From: Vreelandella zhaodongensis | GTDB taxonomy: Bacteria; Pseudomonadota; Gammaproteobacteria; Pseudomonadales; Halomonadaceae | Length of the DNA stretch: 64,000 nt | Reading direction: 5' to 3' | NCBI RefSeq assembly: GCF_013415115.1 | Contig: NZ_JACCDD010000011.1 | Span: 1-64,000, forward strand | In this document: piece by piece, positions 16,625-26,115 of the stretch | Numbering within the stretch: the first letter of the stretch is position 1 | Layout of the letters: every line of letters starts with the position of its first letter | Notes under the pieces: generated by a model | Seen by the model: only the letters and a program-made list of their open reading frames with translations | What the model was told of the DNA's origin: nothing | Databases searched by the model: none | Made by a program: the position numbers and the translations under genes

Positions 16625-18863
16625 ATTCATCGGTTTCCGCCCAGGCCAGCCTTGCTGCGTTGAGCGTAACGCTGAGTGAACTGGCTGCCATTGCCAGCAC
16701 AGCCACCAGTGGCGGTATCGCCATCGCCACCACCAGCCCTAACGCCAAGGTGTTATAGATCGCTGAAAACGCAAGATTTTGCATCATGACGCGGCGCGTA
16801 CGCCGAGCGATTGCCAACAGCAGAACAACGCCCCCCACCCCAGGCGTTAACAGCTGAGCGGAAGCGCCTTCACGGGCAGCGTCGCTGGCCTGCATCGGGG
16901 CAATACCCGCACCCGCAGCGGCCAAACAGAGCGTATCGTTAATGCCATCCCCCACATAGAGCGTGGGGGATGGCAACGCGCCGAGCAGCCTCGCTTTCGC
17001 CTCAGGCGAACGCTGGGCATAGCACGCCTGTTTCGGCAAGCCCACTTGCTGGCCAAGCCAACTTACGGGGCCCTGACGGTCACCACTGATCATCGCCAGC
17101 CCATAACCCAACATTTGTAGCTGCTGAATGGTCGCTTGGGCATCGGCTACCGGCTGGTCTGCTAGATAAAACGTGGCAAGCCAACCCCGGCTATCGGCCA
17201 CCACGACGTGCGAAGCGAAACGGTAGGCGGGATCTTGAGCGCTATCAGGCAGTGTTAGGCCCTGCTGTTCAGGGCGTTTTTCGAGCTGCTGTATAACCCA
17301 ATCAGCACTGCCCAGCCACCACTGCTTGCCATCGGCAAAAACGATGCATTGCCCAGCCCCAGGGTACTCAATCACTTGCCGGAACGTATAATCAGGCTGA
17401 TTCGCGCAGCCCTTCCCCCAACCCATCAGAGCGTTGGCTAGCGGGTGTTCACTATTGCGAACGGCTGCGAAGAGCTGACGCTTAAAAACGTCAGCATCCG
17501 TGTGGCGACGCAGACAAGCGTGCAGCACACGATGCTGACCACTGGTTAACGTGCCGGTTTTATCAAAGGCAATGGCACGTACGTTGGCAAGCGTTTCCAG
17601 AGCGGCAGGATCACGCAGGGCAACGCCTTGTTGCATAGCCTGGCCGCTACCCGCAAGACTTGCCAGCGGCACCGCCAATCCGACAGCGCAAGGGCAGGCC
17701 ACCACCAACACCGAAAGTGCACGCACAGCAGCCTCTTCCCAACCTAACCCAACCAGCATCGCGGCAGGCAGCGTCAGCAACGCCAATAGCAATGCAGTAG
17801 GGCTTAGCCATGCCGCAAACCGGTCGGCCAATTTGTGTAACTCGCCCTTTTTCGCCTGAGCGCGACGCATCTGCTCGCACAATTTATCCACTCGGCGTTG
17901 CCCAACAGTGGCGGTTACCGTCACTCTTATTGGCCGTGCATTGATACCTGCCGCATAACGACAGCCTGCATAAACTCGCTGTCCTGGGTTCATAAAGCGC
18001 GGTACGCTCTCACCGGTTAACGTAGCGGTATCCATCCACCCTGACGTCTCCAGTGTGCCATCTAACGCGATACGCTCACCGGGAGCCACTTCAATTTGAG
18101 CGTGCAAGGCCACCTCCTCGGCAGGCAGCGTTATGCGCTGATCGCGCTGCCATACGGACACCCTCATGCTAGGCAGCGCCAACCCTTCGAAAGCTTTTAA
18201 CCCCCGCTGTCTGCATAGGGTTTCCACCAGCCGCCCGACGAGCAAAAGCACAATCAGCATCACCGCGGTATCAAAATACACCTCCACCGAGCCACGCCAC
18301 AAAAGCCCTACCGATACCAGCATCGCCCCCGCTACACCTAAGCTTACCAGCACATCCATACCGGGGCGCTTAGCCTGCAGCGTGCGCCACCCTGCTCGAT
18401 AGAAAGGGAGTCCTGCATAGAACACCACGGGTAGCGCAAATGCACCAGAGATCCATGCCATCACACTTTCTAGCTGCGTAGTAGGTAGCGCGCCAGCGTA
18501 AATAAGCAGCGATGCCAGCATCGTCCACATGCCGAACACTGCGCCAACAATGAGACGAAGCACCAGATAGCGGCTCTCTTTTTCAAGGCGAGCATGGGCA
18601 TCTTGAACACCTTCAAGCGCCGTTAACCGATAGCCAATTCGCCTGATGCTGGGCGCCAATGCAGCCAGCTGGATGGCCTTAGGGGTGCCTTTGACCCATA
18701 CCGTCGCCGTTGGATAGTGAACGCTCGCCTCAACGACGCCAGGTAGGCGCTTCAGCGTGCCTTCCACAGCCAACGCACAGCTGGTACACCACATGCCGTG
18801 CAGGCTATAAAGCGGTGCCTCTACCGGTTCTTTATTCTGGCGCTGATGTTCTTCATCAACCAT
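16545..18863 (-). CDS. P1B-type heavy-metal (probably copper) translocating ATPase
   Basis: The 772-residue ATPase has an N-terminal HMA domain (LHGMWCTSCALAVEGTLKRL, with the CxxC site) and about eight membrane helices with the ion-binding CPC motif (LVVACPCAVGLA). It also has the phosphorylation site DKTGTLTSG, the A-domain LTGESVP and the hinge GDGINDTLCLA. CPC places it with copper/silver pumps. It is the last gene of the oxidase operon, which suggests a CcoI/FixI- or CtpA-like role in supplying copper for oxidase assembly rather than detoxification; this is inference. The C-terminal tail after the last helix is long and proline rich, and its coding region overlaps the convergent wHTH gene. 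Confidence 0.9.
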   Translation of the reverse strand: MVDEEHQRQNKEPVEAPLYSLHGMWCTSCALAVEGTLKRLPGVVEASVHYPTATVWVKGTPKAIQLAALAPSIRRIGYRLTALEGVQDAHARLEKESRYLVLRLIVGAVFGMWTMLASLLIYAGALPTTQLESVMAWISGAFALPVVFYAGLPFYRAGWRTLQAKRPGMDVLVSLGVAGAMLVSVGLLWRGSVEVYFDTAVMLIVLLLVGRLVETLCRQRGLKAFEGLALPSMRVSVWQRDQRITLPAEEVALHAQIEVAPGERIALDGTLETSGWMDTATLTGESVPRFMNPGQRVYAGCRYAAGINARPIRVTVTATVGQRRVDKLCEQMRRAQAKKGELHKLADRFAAWLSPTALLLALLTLPAAMLVGLGWEEAAVRALSVLVVACPCAVGLAVPLASLAGSGQAMQQGVALRDPAALETLANVRAIAFDKTGTLTSGQHRVLHACLRRHTDADVFKRQLFAAVRNSEHPLANALMGWGKGCANQPDYTFRQVIEYPGAGQCIVFADGKQWWLGSADWVIQQLEKRPEQQGLTLPDSAQDPAYRFASHVVVADSRGWLATFYLADQPVADAQATIQQLQMLGYGLAMISGDRQGPVSWLGQQVGLPKQACYAQRSPEAKARLLGALPSPTLYVGDGINDTLCLAAAGAGIAPMQASDAAREGASAQLLTPGVGGVVLLLAIARRTRRVMMQNLAFSAIYNTLALGLVVAMAIPPLVAVLAMAASSLSVTLNAARLAWAETDEFSDSPAPASNAPRYRPPNGGQQHPSA

Positions 18864-18878
18864 CGCTTGTCAACCGTG

Positions 18879-19235
18879 TTACAGGCAAGGTGGCACACCA
18901 ATAATGGGCAGTGCCACAAACACGACGCTGAAGGCAGAGAACAGATACAAACCCGCCGATACCACGGCATTGAATCGATCTCGCCCCTGGTGCTGTTTCG
19001 CCACCACATAACACCCCCAGGTCAGCAACAGCAGCAAGCCGGTAGTCACGATGCTGACTATCAGCAGCCCGCCGTTCAGCAACGTAAAAACGCCTTGCTC
19101 AGGGGCAGGGGCAAAGGCTTCACAAGCCACCGCGTGCCCACCATAAACAGCAATAAACCAAATGCACCACAGTGTGAGACCCACCACAAAGTGCAGTGGA
19201 TGTGTTAAATGCAGGCGTTTCAGCATGGCGTCCAT
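18879..19235 (-). CDS. three-helix membrane protein of the oxidase operon
   Basis: The 118-residue protein has three hydrophobic segments (about residues 16-36, 50-75 and 88-112). A periplasmic-looking loop carries a cysteine (HAVACEAFAPAPEQG), and a C-terminal cysteine sits in VPPCL. It lies 5 nt after the oxidase gene and 15 nt before the ATPase gene, so it is almost certainly cotranscribed. I do not recognise the family. A small oxidase subunit or assembly factor is possible. The two cysteines could bind copper, but no known motif supports that. Confidence 0.7.
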   Translation of the reverse strand: MDAMLKRLHLTHPLHFVVGLTLWCIWFIAVYGGHAVACEAFAPAPEQGVFTLLNGGLLIVSIVTTGLLLLLTWGCYVVAKQHQGRDRFNAVVSAGLYLFSAFSVVFVALPIIGVPPCL

Positions 19236-19240
19236 GGTGA

Positions 19241-21766
19241 TTACCCTCCTACTACGCGAGGCAGTATGGCGATCGAGCCCACTAATACCAAGAAGGTCAC
19301 CACGTTATAGCGCCAAAGCTGAGTAACAACCGCTGGCTCGAAAGGCGCATGGGTACCCACATAGCCATAGCCCACGCGTAAGCCTTGCATCAGCGTAAGA
19401 ACAACGGCCAACCCCCCATGAAATAGCACATATATCAACCCTACCAGTAACACCGCATCATGACTGGTTTGGGTCGGTGACAGGTTGGCGCTATATAGTA
19501 CCCACGCCGTTAAAGCGACTTGTACAGCCCCCAGCGTGCCAGCCAGATACAAGCCTACCCTCAATCGATCATCACACTGATGGCGCAGCCCTCTGACCAG
19601 TTTTTCCATCACCACAGCGCCCGCCGCTATCGCGATGCCAGCAGCGGCCAGCAGAGGTAGCGAGAGCGGCGATGTGTCTGGCATGCGCCACTCCGGAGAC
19701 ACCGTCCAAAGATAAAACCAGCCAAATAGGTAAGATAGAAAAAATGAGCCGTTGGCCAGCAAGAACACCGCCATTGCCCACAGCCCTGGGCCATCCATGG
19801 TACGCGAATGAAGTGGCGGGTCACCTGGGGCAACAGCAGCCTCCGGTGCTGCGATAGGATGAGCGCCGTTTTCCCACGACCAGCGCAGTAAAAACACGCC
19901 AGCAATCAGTACAAAAATGCCTGCCAGCGCATACACGCGTACTAGCAAGCTAATACAAACCACTGCCAACGCTGCTGCCGCCAGTAGTGGCCACCAGGAG
20001 TTGCCTGGCAGATGAATAATTTCCCGTACTTTGCCGGTGATCGGGTCGGTGCCCCACATTTCCCGCCGACCATGAACCGGTACCGCTAACCCATGCTTTC
20101 CTTCCGCCATTGTGTAGGGCAGCTTGGGGTCGTCCCAGAGCGGGTGGCGAGTTTCGACGTTAGGCAGGCTGATAAAATTATAGGCGCTGGGAGGCATGCT
20201 ATTAGCCCACTCTAACGTGTCAGCGTTCCAAGGATTATGTTTCGCGGGTTTGCCGAAGCGAAAGTGCAACGCTATATCTAGCAGCACCATGGCGATACCT
20301 GCTGACAAAACAAAACTACTCACTGATGAGAGCAAGTTATAGATCTCCCACCCTGAGCCAGCCTCGTAGGTATAAACTCGGCGAGGCATACCTAAAAGGC
20401 CCGTCCAGTGCATGATCAGGAACGTACCGTTGAAGCCTAAAAAGGTCAGCCAGAAGCCCCAGCGGCCAAGGTTTTCTGATGGCATCCGTCCCGAAAATAG
20501 CGGCAGCCAATAATAAAGCCCGGCGATAAGCGGGAAAAACATGCCGCCCACCAGTACATAGTGCATGTGAGCCACCACAAAATGGGTATCGTGCACCTGC
20601 CAGTTAAACGGCACCAGCGCCAGCATCACTCCTGTTAAGCCACCGCAAACAAAGATAATCAAAAAGCCCATCACCCAAAGCATCGGCAGCTTCATTTTGG
20701 GTTTTCCCAGCCATAGCGTGGCTAACCATACAAACACTTGGATAGCAGTGGGCACGGCTACCAACATGCTCGCTGCTGAGAAAAATGCCTGTGCTAGCTG
20801 TGGAATGCCCACCGTGAACATGTGGTGAACCCATAACCCAAAGCTAATAAACCCAGTCACGATAATCGCAAAAACGACCCAGCCGTAACCGACAATGGGC
20901 CGCCCAGCAAATACCGGTATTAACGTAGAGACAATACCTGCCGCGGGCAGGAAAATGATGTAAACCTCGGGGTGACCAAACAGCCAGAATAGGTGCTGCC
21001 AAAGGATAGGGTCACCGCCACCTGCGATTTCAAAAAACGGCATTCCCACTGCGCGCTCCAGCTCAAGCAGTACGCTAGCTAAAATTAGCGGGGGAAAGCC
21101 GATCACAATCATCAGCGCCATGGCCAGAATGTACCAAGCAAACAGCGGCATTTTATGCAGTGCCATGCCCTGTGTCCGGGTGCGCAAAATCGACACTACC
21201 AACTCAACACCCGCCGAAACCGCCGAGATTTCCACAAAGGTGATGCCTAACAACCAGAAGTCCGAGCCAAGACCCGGTGCATATTCACTGCTGCTCAACG
21301 GGGTGTACATAAACCAGCCGCTTGAGGGAGCCATTTCAATAATCAGGCTGAACGTTAAAATAATGCCGCCAAACAGGTAGCAGAAATAACCCAACGAGGT
21401 TAACCGTGGGCACACCAAGTCACGGGCACCAATCATTTTGGGTATTAAGTAAATTGCCAGCCCTTCAAGCATGGGAATGGCAAATAAAAACATCATCACC
21501 GTGCCGTGCATGGTGGTGACCTGGTTGTAGATATCCGGTGACATAAAGTCTTGATCAGGCATCGCCAACTGGGTGCGCACCAGCATCGCGAGAATGCCGC
21601 CGATCAAGAAAAACACCATACCAGTGACCATAAAACGTAGGCCAAGGGTGGTGTGGTTGACGATAGTTAAGGCTTTAATTCCCTTTGGATTTCCCCAAAT
21701 ATCATGCAGTTCTTCGTGCAACTGCTGAGGATCATGTTCGACCGCTTCTTGATTCACGCTTTTCAT
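19241..21766 (-). CDS. cytochrome c oxidase subunits I and III, fused
   Basis: The 841-residue protein contains a haem-copper oxidase subunit I part (about residues 1-560) and a subunit III-like C terminus (about 640-841). Haem and CuB ligands are visible in TMHGTVMMF, FGHPEVYI, WVHHMFTVG and VAHMHYVL. The fusion resembles CoxAC/CoxN-type proteins. By eye the K-channel position reads AVPTAIQVF where A1-family oxidases have TGIK, and the D-channel asparagine positions also differ. The start at 21766 forms an ATGA overlap with the coxB stop; a longer start is possible but lacks this coupling. It reduces O2 to water with cytochrome c as donor. Confidence 0.93.
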   Translation of the reverse strand: MKSVNQEAVEHDPQQLHEELHDIWGNPKGIKALTIVNHTTLGLRFMVTGMVFFLIGGILAMLVRTQLAMPDQDFMSPDIYNQVTTMHGTVMMFLFAIPMLEGLAIYLIPKMIGARDLVCPRLTSLGYFCYLFGGIILTFSLIIEMAPSSGWFMYTPLSSSEYAPGLGSDFWLLGITFVEISAVSAGVELVVSILRTRTQGMALHKMPLFAWYILAMALMIVIGFPPLILASVLLELERAVGMPFFEIAGGGDPILWQHLFWLFGHPEVYIIFLPAAGIVSTLIPVFAGRPIVGYGWVVFAIIVTGFISFGLWVHHMFTVGIPQLAQAFFSAASMLVAVPTAIQVFVWLATLWLGKPKMKLPMLWVMGFLIIFVCGGLTGVMLALVPFNWQVHDTHFVVAHMHYVLVGGMFFPLIAGLYYWLPLFSGRMPSENLGRWGFWLTFLGFNGTFLIMHWTGLLGMPRRVYTYEAGSGWEIYNLLSSVSSFVLSAGIAMVLLDIALHFRFGKPAKHNPWNADTLEWANSMPPSAYNFISLPNVETRHPLWDDPKLPYTMAEGKHGLAVPVHGRREMWGTDPITGKVREIIHLPGNSWWPLLAAAALAVVCISLLVRVYALAGIFVLIAGVFLLRWSWENGAHPIAAPEAAVAPGDPPLHSRTMDGPGLWAMAVFLLANGSFFLSYLFGWFYLWTVSPEWRMPDTSPLSLPLLAAAGIAIAAGAVVMEKLVRGLRHQCDDRLRVGLYLAGTLGAVQVALTAWVLYSANLSPTQTSHDAVLLVGLIYVLFHGGLAVVLTLMQGLRVGYGYVGTHAPFEPAVVTQLWRYNVVTFLVLVGSIAILPRVVGG

Positions 21767-22848
21767 GGGGTCAAGGTCTCCAGCCAAGCACCCAGGGCAT
21801 CCAAGGTGTCCATTTCAAGGTCATCATGGGCAGGCATTTTATTGCCAGGCTTAAGCGATTGATGATGCTTGAGCCAACGGCTAACGGCACCCTCCTCCAT
21901 GGCGATAACCCCCGCGCCTAACGTGGCGCGACTGCCAATATCCGACAAATCCGGCCCTATCGTGCCGCTACTAACGCCTGCCACCCGATGGCAGCTGGCG
22001 CAGTGGTTTAGAAACGCCTCGCGCGCGTCATCATGAGCGGTATCCGCGGTGGCCGCCTCACTAAGTTGCTCATCTTGTCGGCTAGCCAGCCATGTATCGA
22101 ACTCCTCGCGAGGCATCGCTTCAACATAGAGATGCATATTGGCATGCCCCACACCGCACAGCTCTGCGCACTGGGCACCAAATACCGCCGGTATATCTGC
22201 TTCCAGGCGAATCTTGTTGACCCGCCCTGGAATCATATCGATTTTGCCCCCTAGGCGCGGAATCCAGAAGCCATGGATAACATCAGCTCCGCTCACATGA
22301 AAATCTACCGGCTCTCCTACCGGCATCACTAAGTGATTGGCGGTCACTACGACGTTGTTGCCTTCCTGGTCGCTCCCCTGTGCCTGCAGATAGCGCACTT
22401 CAAACCACCACTGGTGGCCAATCACTTCGATGACGTCTGGTGGATCACTTATAGGCAGCGGCAGCATACGTTGGCCAGCGGGAACCCCAAATGCTAACAG
22501 CGCGGTAATACTGGCGACCGGTAATATAATGCCCCCTCCTACAATCCAGCGGCGGGCAATGCGGCGCTCCTGTGCAGGGGTGCGAACAACGTCCCTAGGC
22601 TTAAAGGCGTAAAGCCAACAAGCCGTTACCCCGATCAGCACTACCGTGCCAAAACCGAGCATCACCCACCAGATGAAGCGCACATCTCGCGCAGCCTGGC
22701 CGGCAGGGTCTAAGATAGACTTATCGCCTGCACACCCCGCCAATGTCACCAACATCGCAAGCCATATGGCAAACAGTACGCGGTTGACCCATCGACGCGA
22801 TGGGCGTTGAATGGCGAGGATGCACCTAGCGCAATTGCGTTCACTCAT
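21763..22848 (-). CDS. coxB: cytochrome c oxidase subunit II with fused cytochrome c domain
   Basis: This 361-residue lipoprotein-like protein has an N-terminal signal with a lipobox (VTLAGC), two membrane helices and the CuA cupredoxin domain with CAELCGVGHANMH (CxxxCxxxH plus M) and an upstream His in HGFWIP. A C-terminal c-type haem domain carries CASCHR (CxxCH) and the Met region NKMPAHDD. It accepts electrons and delivers them to the fused subunit I. It is the first gene of the operon. ATG at 22848 is preferred over an upstream in-frame start, giving a usual signal peptide. The DUF2231 gene diverges from it across 52 bp. Confidence 0.92.
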   Translation of the reverse strand: MSERNCARCILAIQRPSRRWVNRVLFAIWLAMLVTLAGCAGDKSILDPAGQAARDVRFIWWVMLGFGTVVLIGVTACWLYAFKPRDVVRTPAQERRIARRWIVGGGIILPVASITALLAFGVPAGQRMLPLPISDPPDVIEVIGHQWWFEVRYLQAQGSDQEGNNVVVTANHLVMPVGEPVDFHVSGADVIHGFWIPRLGGKIDMIPGRVNKIRLEADIPAVFGAQCAELCGVGHANMHLYVEAMPREEFDTWLASRQDEQLSEAATADTAHDDAREAFLNHCASCHRVAGVSSGTIGPDLSDIGSRATLGAGVIAMEEGAVSRWLKHHQSLKPGNKMPAHDDLEMDTLDALGAWLETLTP

Positions 22849-22900
22849 TAGCGGCTTCCCTAAGTTGCTATTTCCATGGATCTGTCCACAGGAAGTGACC

Positions 22901-23359
22901 ATGACACAAACGCCCCAACGTTCGATTAAGAGCCGCGCTTCGCTGGCGGGACATCCGCTGCACCCAGTGATGATTCACTTTCCTGTCGCCGCCTTGATGG
23001 CACTGGTAGCCAGTGATCTGGCCTATTGGTATACCCACGACCCTTTTTGGCTGCGTAGCGGGCTGTGGCTGGCGGGTGTGGGTGCTTTTGGCGGCTGGAT
23101 TGCCTCGATTGCCGGCATCATTGATTTGGTTACGGTGCCTAGGATTCGCCGTTTGATTACCGGCTGGAGCCACGCCATTGTGGCCGTTGTGATGCTCTCG
23201 CTGGCGTCGCTGAACTGGCTGCTTCGCTTCAATGAGCCGAGCGCTGTACTGCCTTGGGGAATTGCTATATCGCTGGTCACTGGGGGTCTGATCGCCTTGA
23301 CGGGATGGCTCGGCGGACAGCTGGTTTACGAACACGCTGTTGGTGTGGACGTCGATTAA
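22901..23359 (+). CDS. DUF2231 membrane protein
   Basis: The 152-residue protein has about four membrane segments and the DUF2231 hallmark SLAGHPLHPVMIHFPVAAL near its start (HPLHPxxxxFP). DUF2231 proteins are membrane proteins of unknown role that often accompany respiratory or haem-related genes. AGGAAGTG precedes the ATG. It is divergent from coxB across a 52-bp shared promoter region, so it may be co-regulated with the oxidase. Confidence 0.88.
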   Translation: MTQTPQRSIKSRASLAGHPLHPVMIHFPVAALMALVASDLAYWYTHDPFWLRSGLWLAGVGAFGGWIASIAGIIDLVTVPRIRRLITGWSHAIVAVVMLSLASLNWLLRFNEPSAVLPWGIAISLVTGGLIALTGWLGGQLVYEHAVGVDVD

Positions 23360-23395
23360 GCGCTTCTTCTGCACGACTGGACGCTTCATCATCAC

Positions 23396-23821
23396 TTAGC
23401 TCCAGTTCAGCGGTTTAGCGAGCACAACCCCTAATACGCCTAACATACCTGCCAGCGCTAATAACAGCGCAAGCAGCGTAGCGGTCTTAACGCCGCTACT
23501 GATCCCCATCTCCAGGCGTAAAATTAACCAACCGAAACAGCCGTGGGCAGCCACCATCAGCACCACCGCCCCCAACTTCAGGATTAACCACCCACCAAGA
23601 AGGCCATGCAGTAGAAACAGTAACGTGCCGGACGCGATAGCGACCAGCGCCGCTGGCGTTGCAATAGAGTTGTAGAAAAACCGCGGCATCGGCGGTGCAC
23701 TTTGGGCAAACCCAGCATCTTTGCGCAGCTGGAGCGCATGCAGAAGCAGTGCCGGTAAATAAAGAAGAGCTCCGCACCAGATGACCAGCGCGGCAATGTG
23801 AAGCAGTTTAAGCCATGGCAT
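23396..23821 (-). CDS. CopD/HemJ-like four-helix membrane protein
   Basis: The 141-residue protein has about four membrane helices and begins MPWLKLLHIAALVIWCGALL, a pattern seen in CopD-family and HemJ-like proteins (His in the first helix, aromatic and acidic residues near LRKDAGF). A role in haem or copper handling is plausible because it sits next to oxidase genes, but the sequence does not choose between them. AAGGAAG precedes the ATG. It is convergent with the DUF2231 gene, with 36 nt between stops. Confidence 0.7.
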   Translation of the reverse strand: MPWLKLLHIAALVIWCGALLYLPALLLHALQLRKDAGFAQSAPPMPRFFYNSIATPAALVAIASGTLLFLLHGLLGGWLILKLGAVVLMVAAHGCFGWLILRLEMGISSGVKTATLLALLLALAGMLGVLGVVLAKPLNWS

Positions 23822-23913
23822 CGAGGCTTCCTTGCGTTGCGAAGGCAGAGTGGGATTTGTCCCTAATAACCTTAGTCAACCGATGCCAGTCTGGCTAGGT
23901 GATATGCCCAGAA

Positions 23914-24780
23914 TCACGCAATAGAAATTTCGTAACCTGTGAATTTACGTAGATTAATCACGCCACTGTCGAACATAAGGTACTGCCCCTTAACACCTTG
24001 AAGCACGCCCTCTACCAGTGACTGCTTATCAAAATTATGCGAGACCACTTTGCGGGGAAATGTGAGCACGGGGTAGTGAAAGTCCAGCGGTTTTTCATCC
24101 AGCGTACGAATCGCATCCGCACCGTGCAGGTCGCGCAGCTGCCCTAGGCCGTCAGCTAGTAAATCGAATAACCGATCACGCTCAGCGACTAAATCGAGGG
24201 GCTCGACATCGCCCTTTAGCATGGCACGCCAGTTAGTGCGGTCAGCCACCTGCTCTTTGAACAGCATTTCGACAAACCCTGACTGCTGACGGGTGTTGAC
24301 TTCAAGAACCGGCAGCGCCTGAATAGCCCCCTGGTCTAACCAGCGAGTCGGCATTTGGGTCTTGCGGGTAATGCCCACTTTCAACCCTGATGAGTTAGCC
24401 AAGTAGACAATATGCGGCTGAAAACAGTGCTTTTCACCCCACTCAGGCTCACGACAGGTACCCTGGTGATAGTGGCAGGTTTCCGGTTTCATAATGCACG
24501 TATCGCACTGAGCTAGACGCTTGAAACAGGGATAGCAGTGGCCCTGGGCAAAGCTTTTTTTGGTGGCTCGCCCACAATGGGTACAGGCAATCGCACCACT
24601 CCACGCAAGACGTAGATGTTCGCCAATACGCTCGTTAAGCGGCATACGGTGATCACCTGCCCGCAGGTGGTAGACCACGTTGTCATCCTGACGACTGGGC
24701 ATAGCGGCCGCCATTTTTTGCAAACAGCCATTGACCGAGGATGGTGCTGGAACAAATACGTCGTTAGTCACGCGTCGCAT
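23914..24780 (-). CDS. DUF2797 protein with zinc-binding cysteines and GIY-YIG-like segment
   Basis: This about 288-residue protein has a cysteine-rich block (CTHCGRATKKSFAQGHCYPC, then CDTCIMKPETCHYHQGTC) followed by HIVYLANSSGLKVGITR. The latter resembles the start of a GIY-YIG fold (VYxx...KVGxT). DUF2797 is uncharacterised. The start is uncertain: ATG at 24780 overlaps the YeaC gene by 17 nt, and a GTG at 24771 is an alternative. The genes look translationally coupled. Confidence 0.78.
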   Translation of the reverse strand: MRRVTNDVFVPAPSSVNGCLQKMAAAMPSRQDDNVVYHLRAGDHRMPLNERIGEHLRLAWSGAIACTHCGRATKKSFAQGHCYPCFKRLAQCDTCIMKPETCHYHQGTCREPEWGEKHCFQPHIVYLANSSGLKVGITRKTQMPTRWLDQGAIQALPVLEVNTRQQSGFVEMLFKEQVADRTNWRAMLKGDVEPLDLVAERDRLFDLLADGLGQLRDLHGADAIRTLDEKPLDFHYPVLTFPRKVVSHNFDKQSLVEGVLQGVKGQYLMFDSGVINLRKFTGYEISIA

Positions 24781-25048
24781 CCCGGGCGAGGCCCGCCATT
24801 TCAGGAGAAACACCCGCGCCGGTGGCACCTGCGCCACAGGTACGCCGCTCTAGGTAGCCTACGCGGTTCTCTTCGGGCACGCTGTTTTCCACCTCATAGC
24901 GGATCACCGCTTCTAGGCAGAGTTCAGTCTGCTCCTCTGTCAAACGACGCCCATCAGGCCATTTACGCAGTGATACCGCTTGCTTAAGGCTTTCATAAAT
25001 AGCAGGCGTCATCTGGTTGATCATTTTTTCGAAGGTCATATCGCTCAT
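24764..25048 (-). CDS. YeaC family protein (DUF1315)
   Basis: The 94-residue protein starts MSDMTFEKMINQMTPAIYESL and contains LRKWPDGRRLTEEQTELCLEAVI, matching E. coli YeaC/DUF1315, a small conserved protein of unknown function. AAGGTG lies just upstream of ATG 25048; an in-frame GTG three codons earlier is less well placed. It is packed between the rhomboid gene and the DUF2797 gene in the same direction. Confidence 0.85.
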   Translation of the reverse strand: MSDMTFEKMINQMTPAIYESLKQAVSLRKWPDGRRLTEEQTELCLEAVIRYEVENSVPEENRVGYLERRTCGAGATGAGVSPEMAGLARDATRD

Positions 25049-25059
25049 GGTCAGCACCT

Positions 25060-25911
25060 TTAGTGTTTGCTTCGTTTGGAGGAATAATACCAGCCTGTGA
25101 CCAACCCCACGAGTAACCCACCGAGGTGCGCTTCGTTAGCCACGTTGCCAAAGCCTACACTGCCCGCCATATCAGTCATGGTAAACACCATCCACCCGAG
25201 CATGAAGACAACTAACATTTGGGGCACAAAAAAACCGCTCCCCGGGGCGCGGCGAGACATCAGCCAAACATGAGCCAGTAAGGCATACACAACACCAGAC
25301 ATGCCGCCAAATAGCACGGTGCCGGTGACATACTGCGCAATATTTGCCCCAACACCTGCGACTATCAGCAGGAGCAACATAGTACGGCTGCCCTGCAGAA
25401 ACTCAACTTGACGGCCGAAGTACCACACCCACATTAGATTAAAGATCAAATGCATCCAGCCGAAATGTAAAAATGCAGGCGACAGTAGCCTCCATACCTG
25501 GCCTGACATAACGCTATCCATAAGACTGCCATACACTAACTGGCCACCAGAAATACCTACCGGCACAATCGTCAATGCGACAATAAGTTGATCGCCAAAT
25601 ACCCCTGTTAAAGCAAAAATGACCAAGCTAAGACCAATCATCAATGCTGTTACTGGCACCTCACGTAGCTTTGTCACGATACTCTGGGCGGCTGATGAGC
25701 GGCTAACGTGAGCGGTATTCATCGTCAGGGGTTCGCCCCGCTCCCAGCGGCTAACCAACGCTTTCAACTCGTCAACTTGGCGCGGGTCGGCTACCCACAG
25801 CAGTTGGCCGTCGGCTTCATCCGTAATGCGGTGACCAATGCGGTAGTGCCATAACGCCTTGCGCAGCTCTTGTGTGTCTGCGCCCGTGGGTAAGAGCATT
25901 ACTGGATGCAT
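25060..25911 (-). CDS. glpG: rhomboid family intramembrane serine protease
   Basis: This 283-residue protein has a short N-terminal cytoplasmic domain (about residues 1-90) and six or so membrane helices. The rhomboid catalytic residues are visible: Ser in GGMSGVVYAL, His in NEAHLGGLLVGL, and the Asn of the oxyanion region in HLIFNLMWVWYFG. It cleaves membrane proteins within the bilayer. The N-terminal domain and order resemble GlpG, although it is not in a glp operon. The YeaC gene follows 11 nt after the stop. Confidence 0.9.
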   Translation of the reverse strand: MHPVMLLPTGADTQELRKALWHYRIGHRITDEADGQLLWVADPRQVDELKALVSRWERGEPLTMNTAHVSRSSAAQSIVTKLREVPVTALMIGLSLVIFALTGVFGDQLIVALTIVPVGISGGQLVYGSLMDSVMSGQVWRLLSPAFLHFGWMHLIFNLMWVWYFGRQVEFLQGSRTMLLLLIVAGVGANIAQYVTGTVLFGGMSGVVYALLAHVWLMSRRAPGSGFFVPQMLVVFMLGWMVFTMTDMAGSVGFGNVANEAHLGGLLVGLVTGWYYSSKRSKH

Positions 25912-25975
25912 GGCATCTTCCTTTTAACCAATAAGGTTTTAGCGCGACTGAACGCCACATGGCCAACGGATAAAC

Positions 25976-26006
25976 GAAAAAAATCCGGCGGAGGGGGCCG
26001 CCGGAT
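25976..26006 (-). terminator. terminator after the metallophosphoesterase gene
   Basis: ATCCGGCGG and CCGCCGGAT form a perfect 9-bp stem. On the minus strand it is followed by a run of seven T. It ends the nadK-phosphoesterase unit, 110 nt after the latter's stop. Confidence 0.88.
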
Positions 26007-26115
26007 AAAAGCAAGGGATCATTCAAGGGAACACTTACTCTGATAACCGGCGGCAGGGTTAGTTCAGCAGTTTTGAAAAAAATATGTAACCATATGTAAG
26101 CAATAAATAAGGGAG

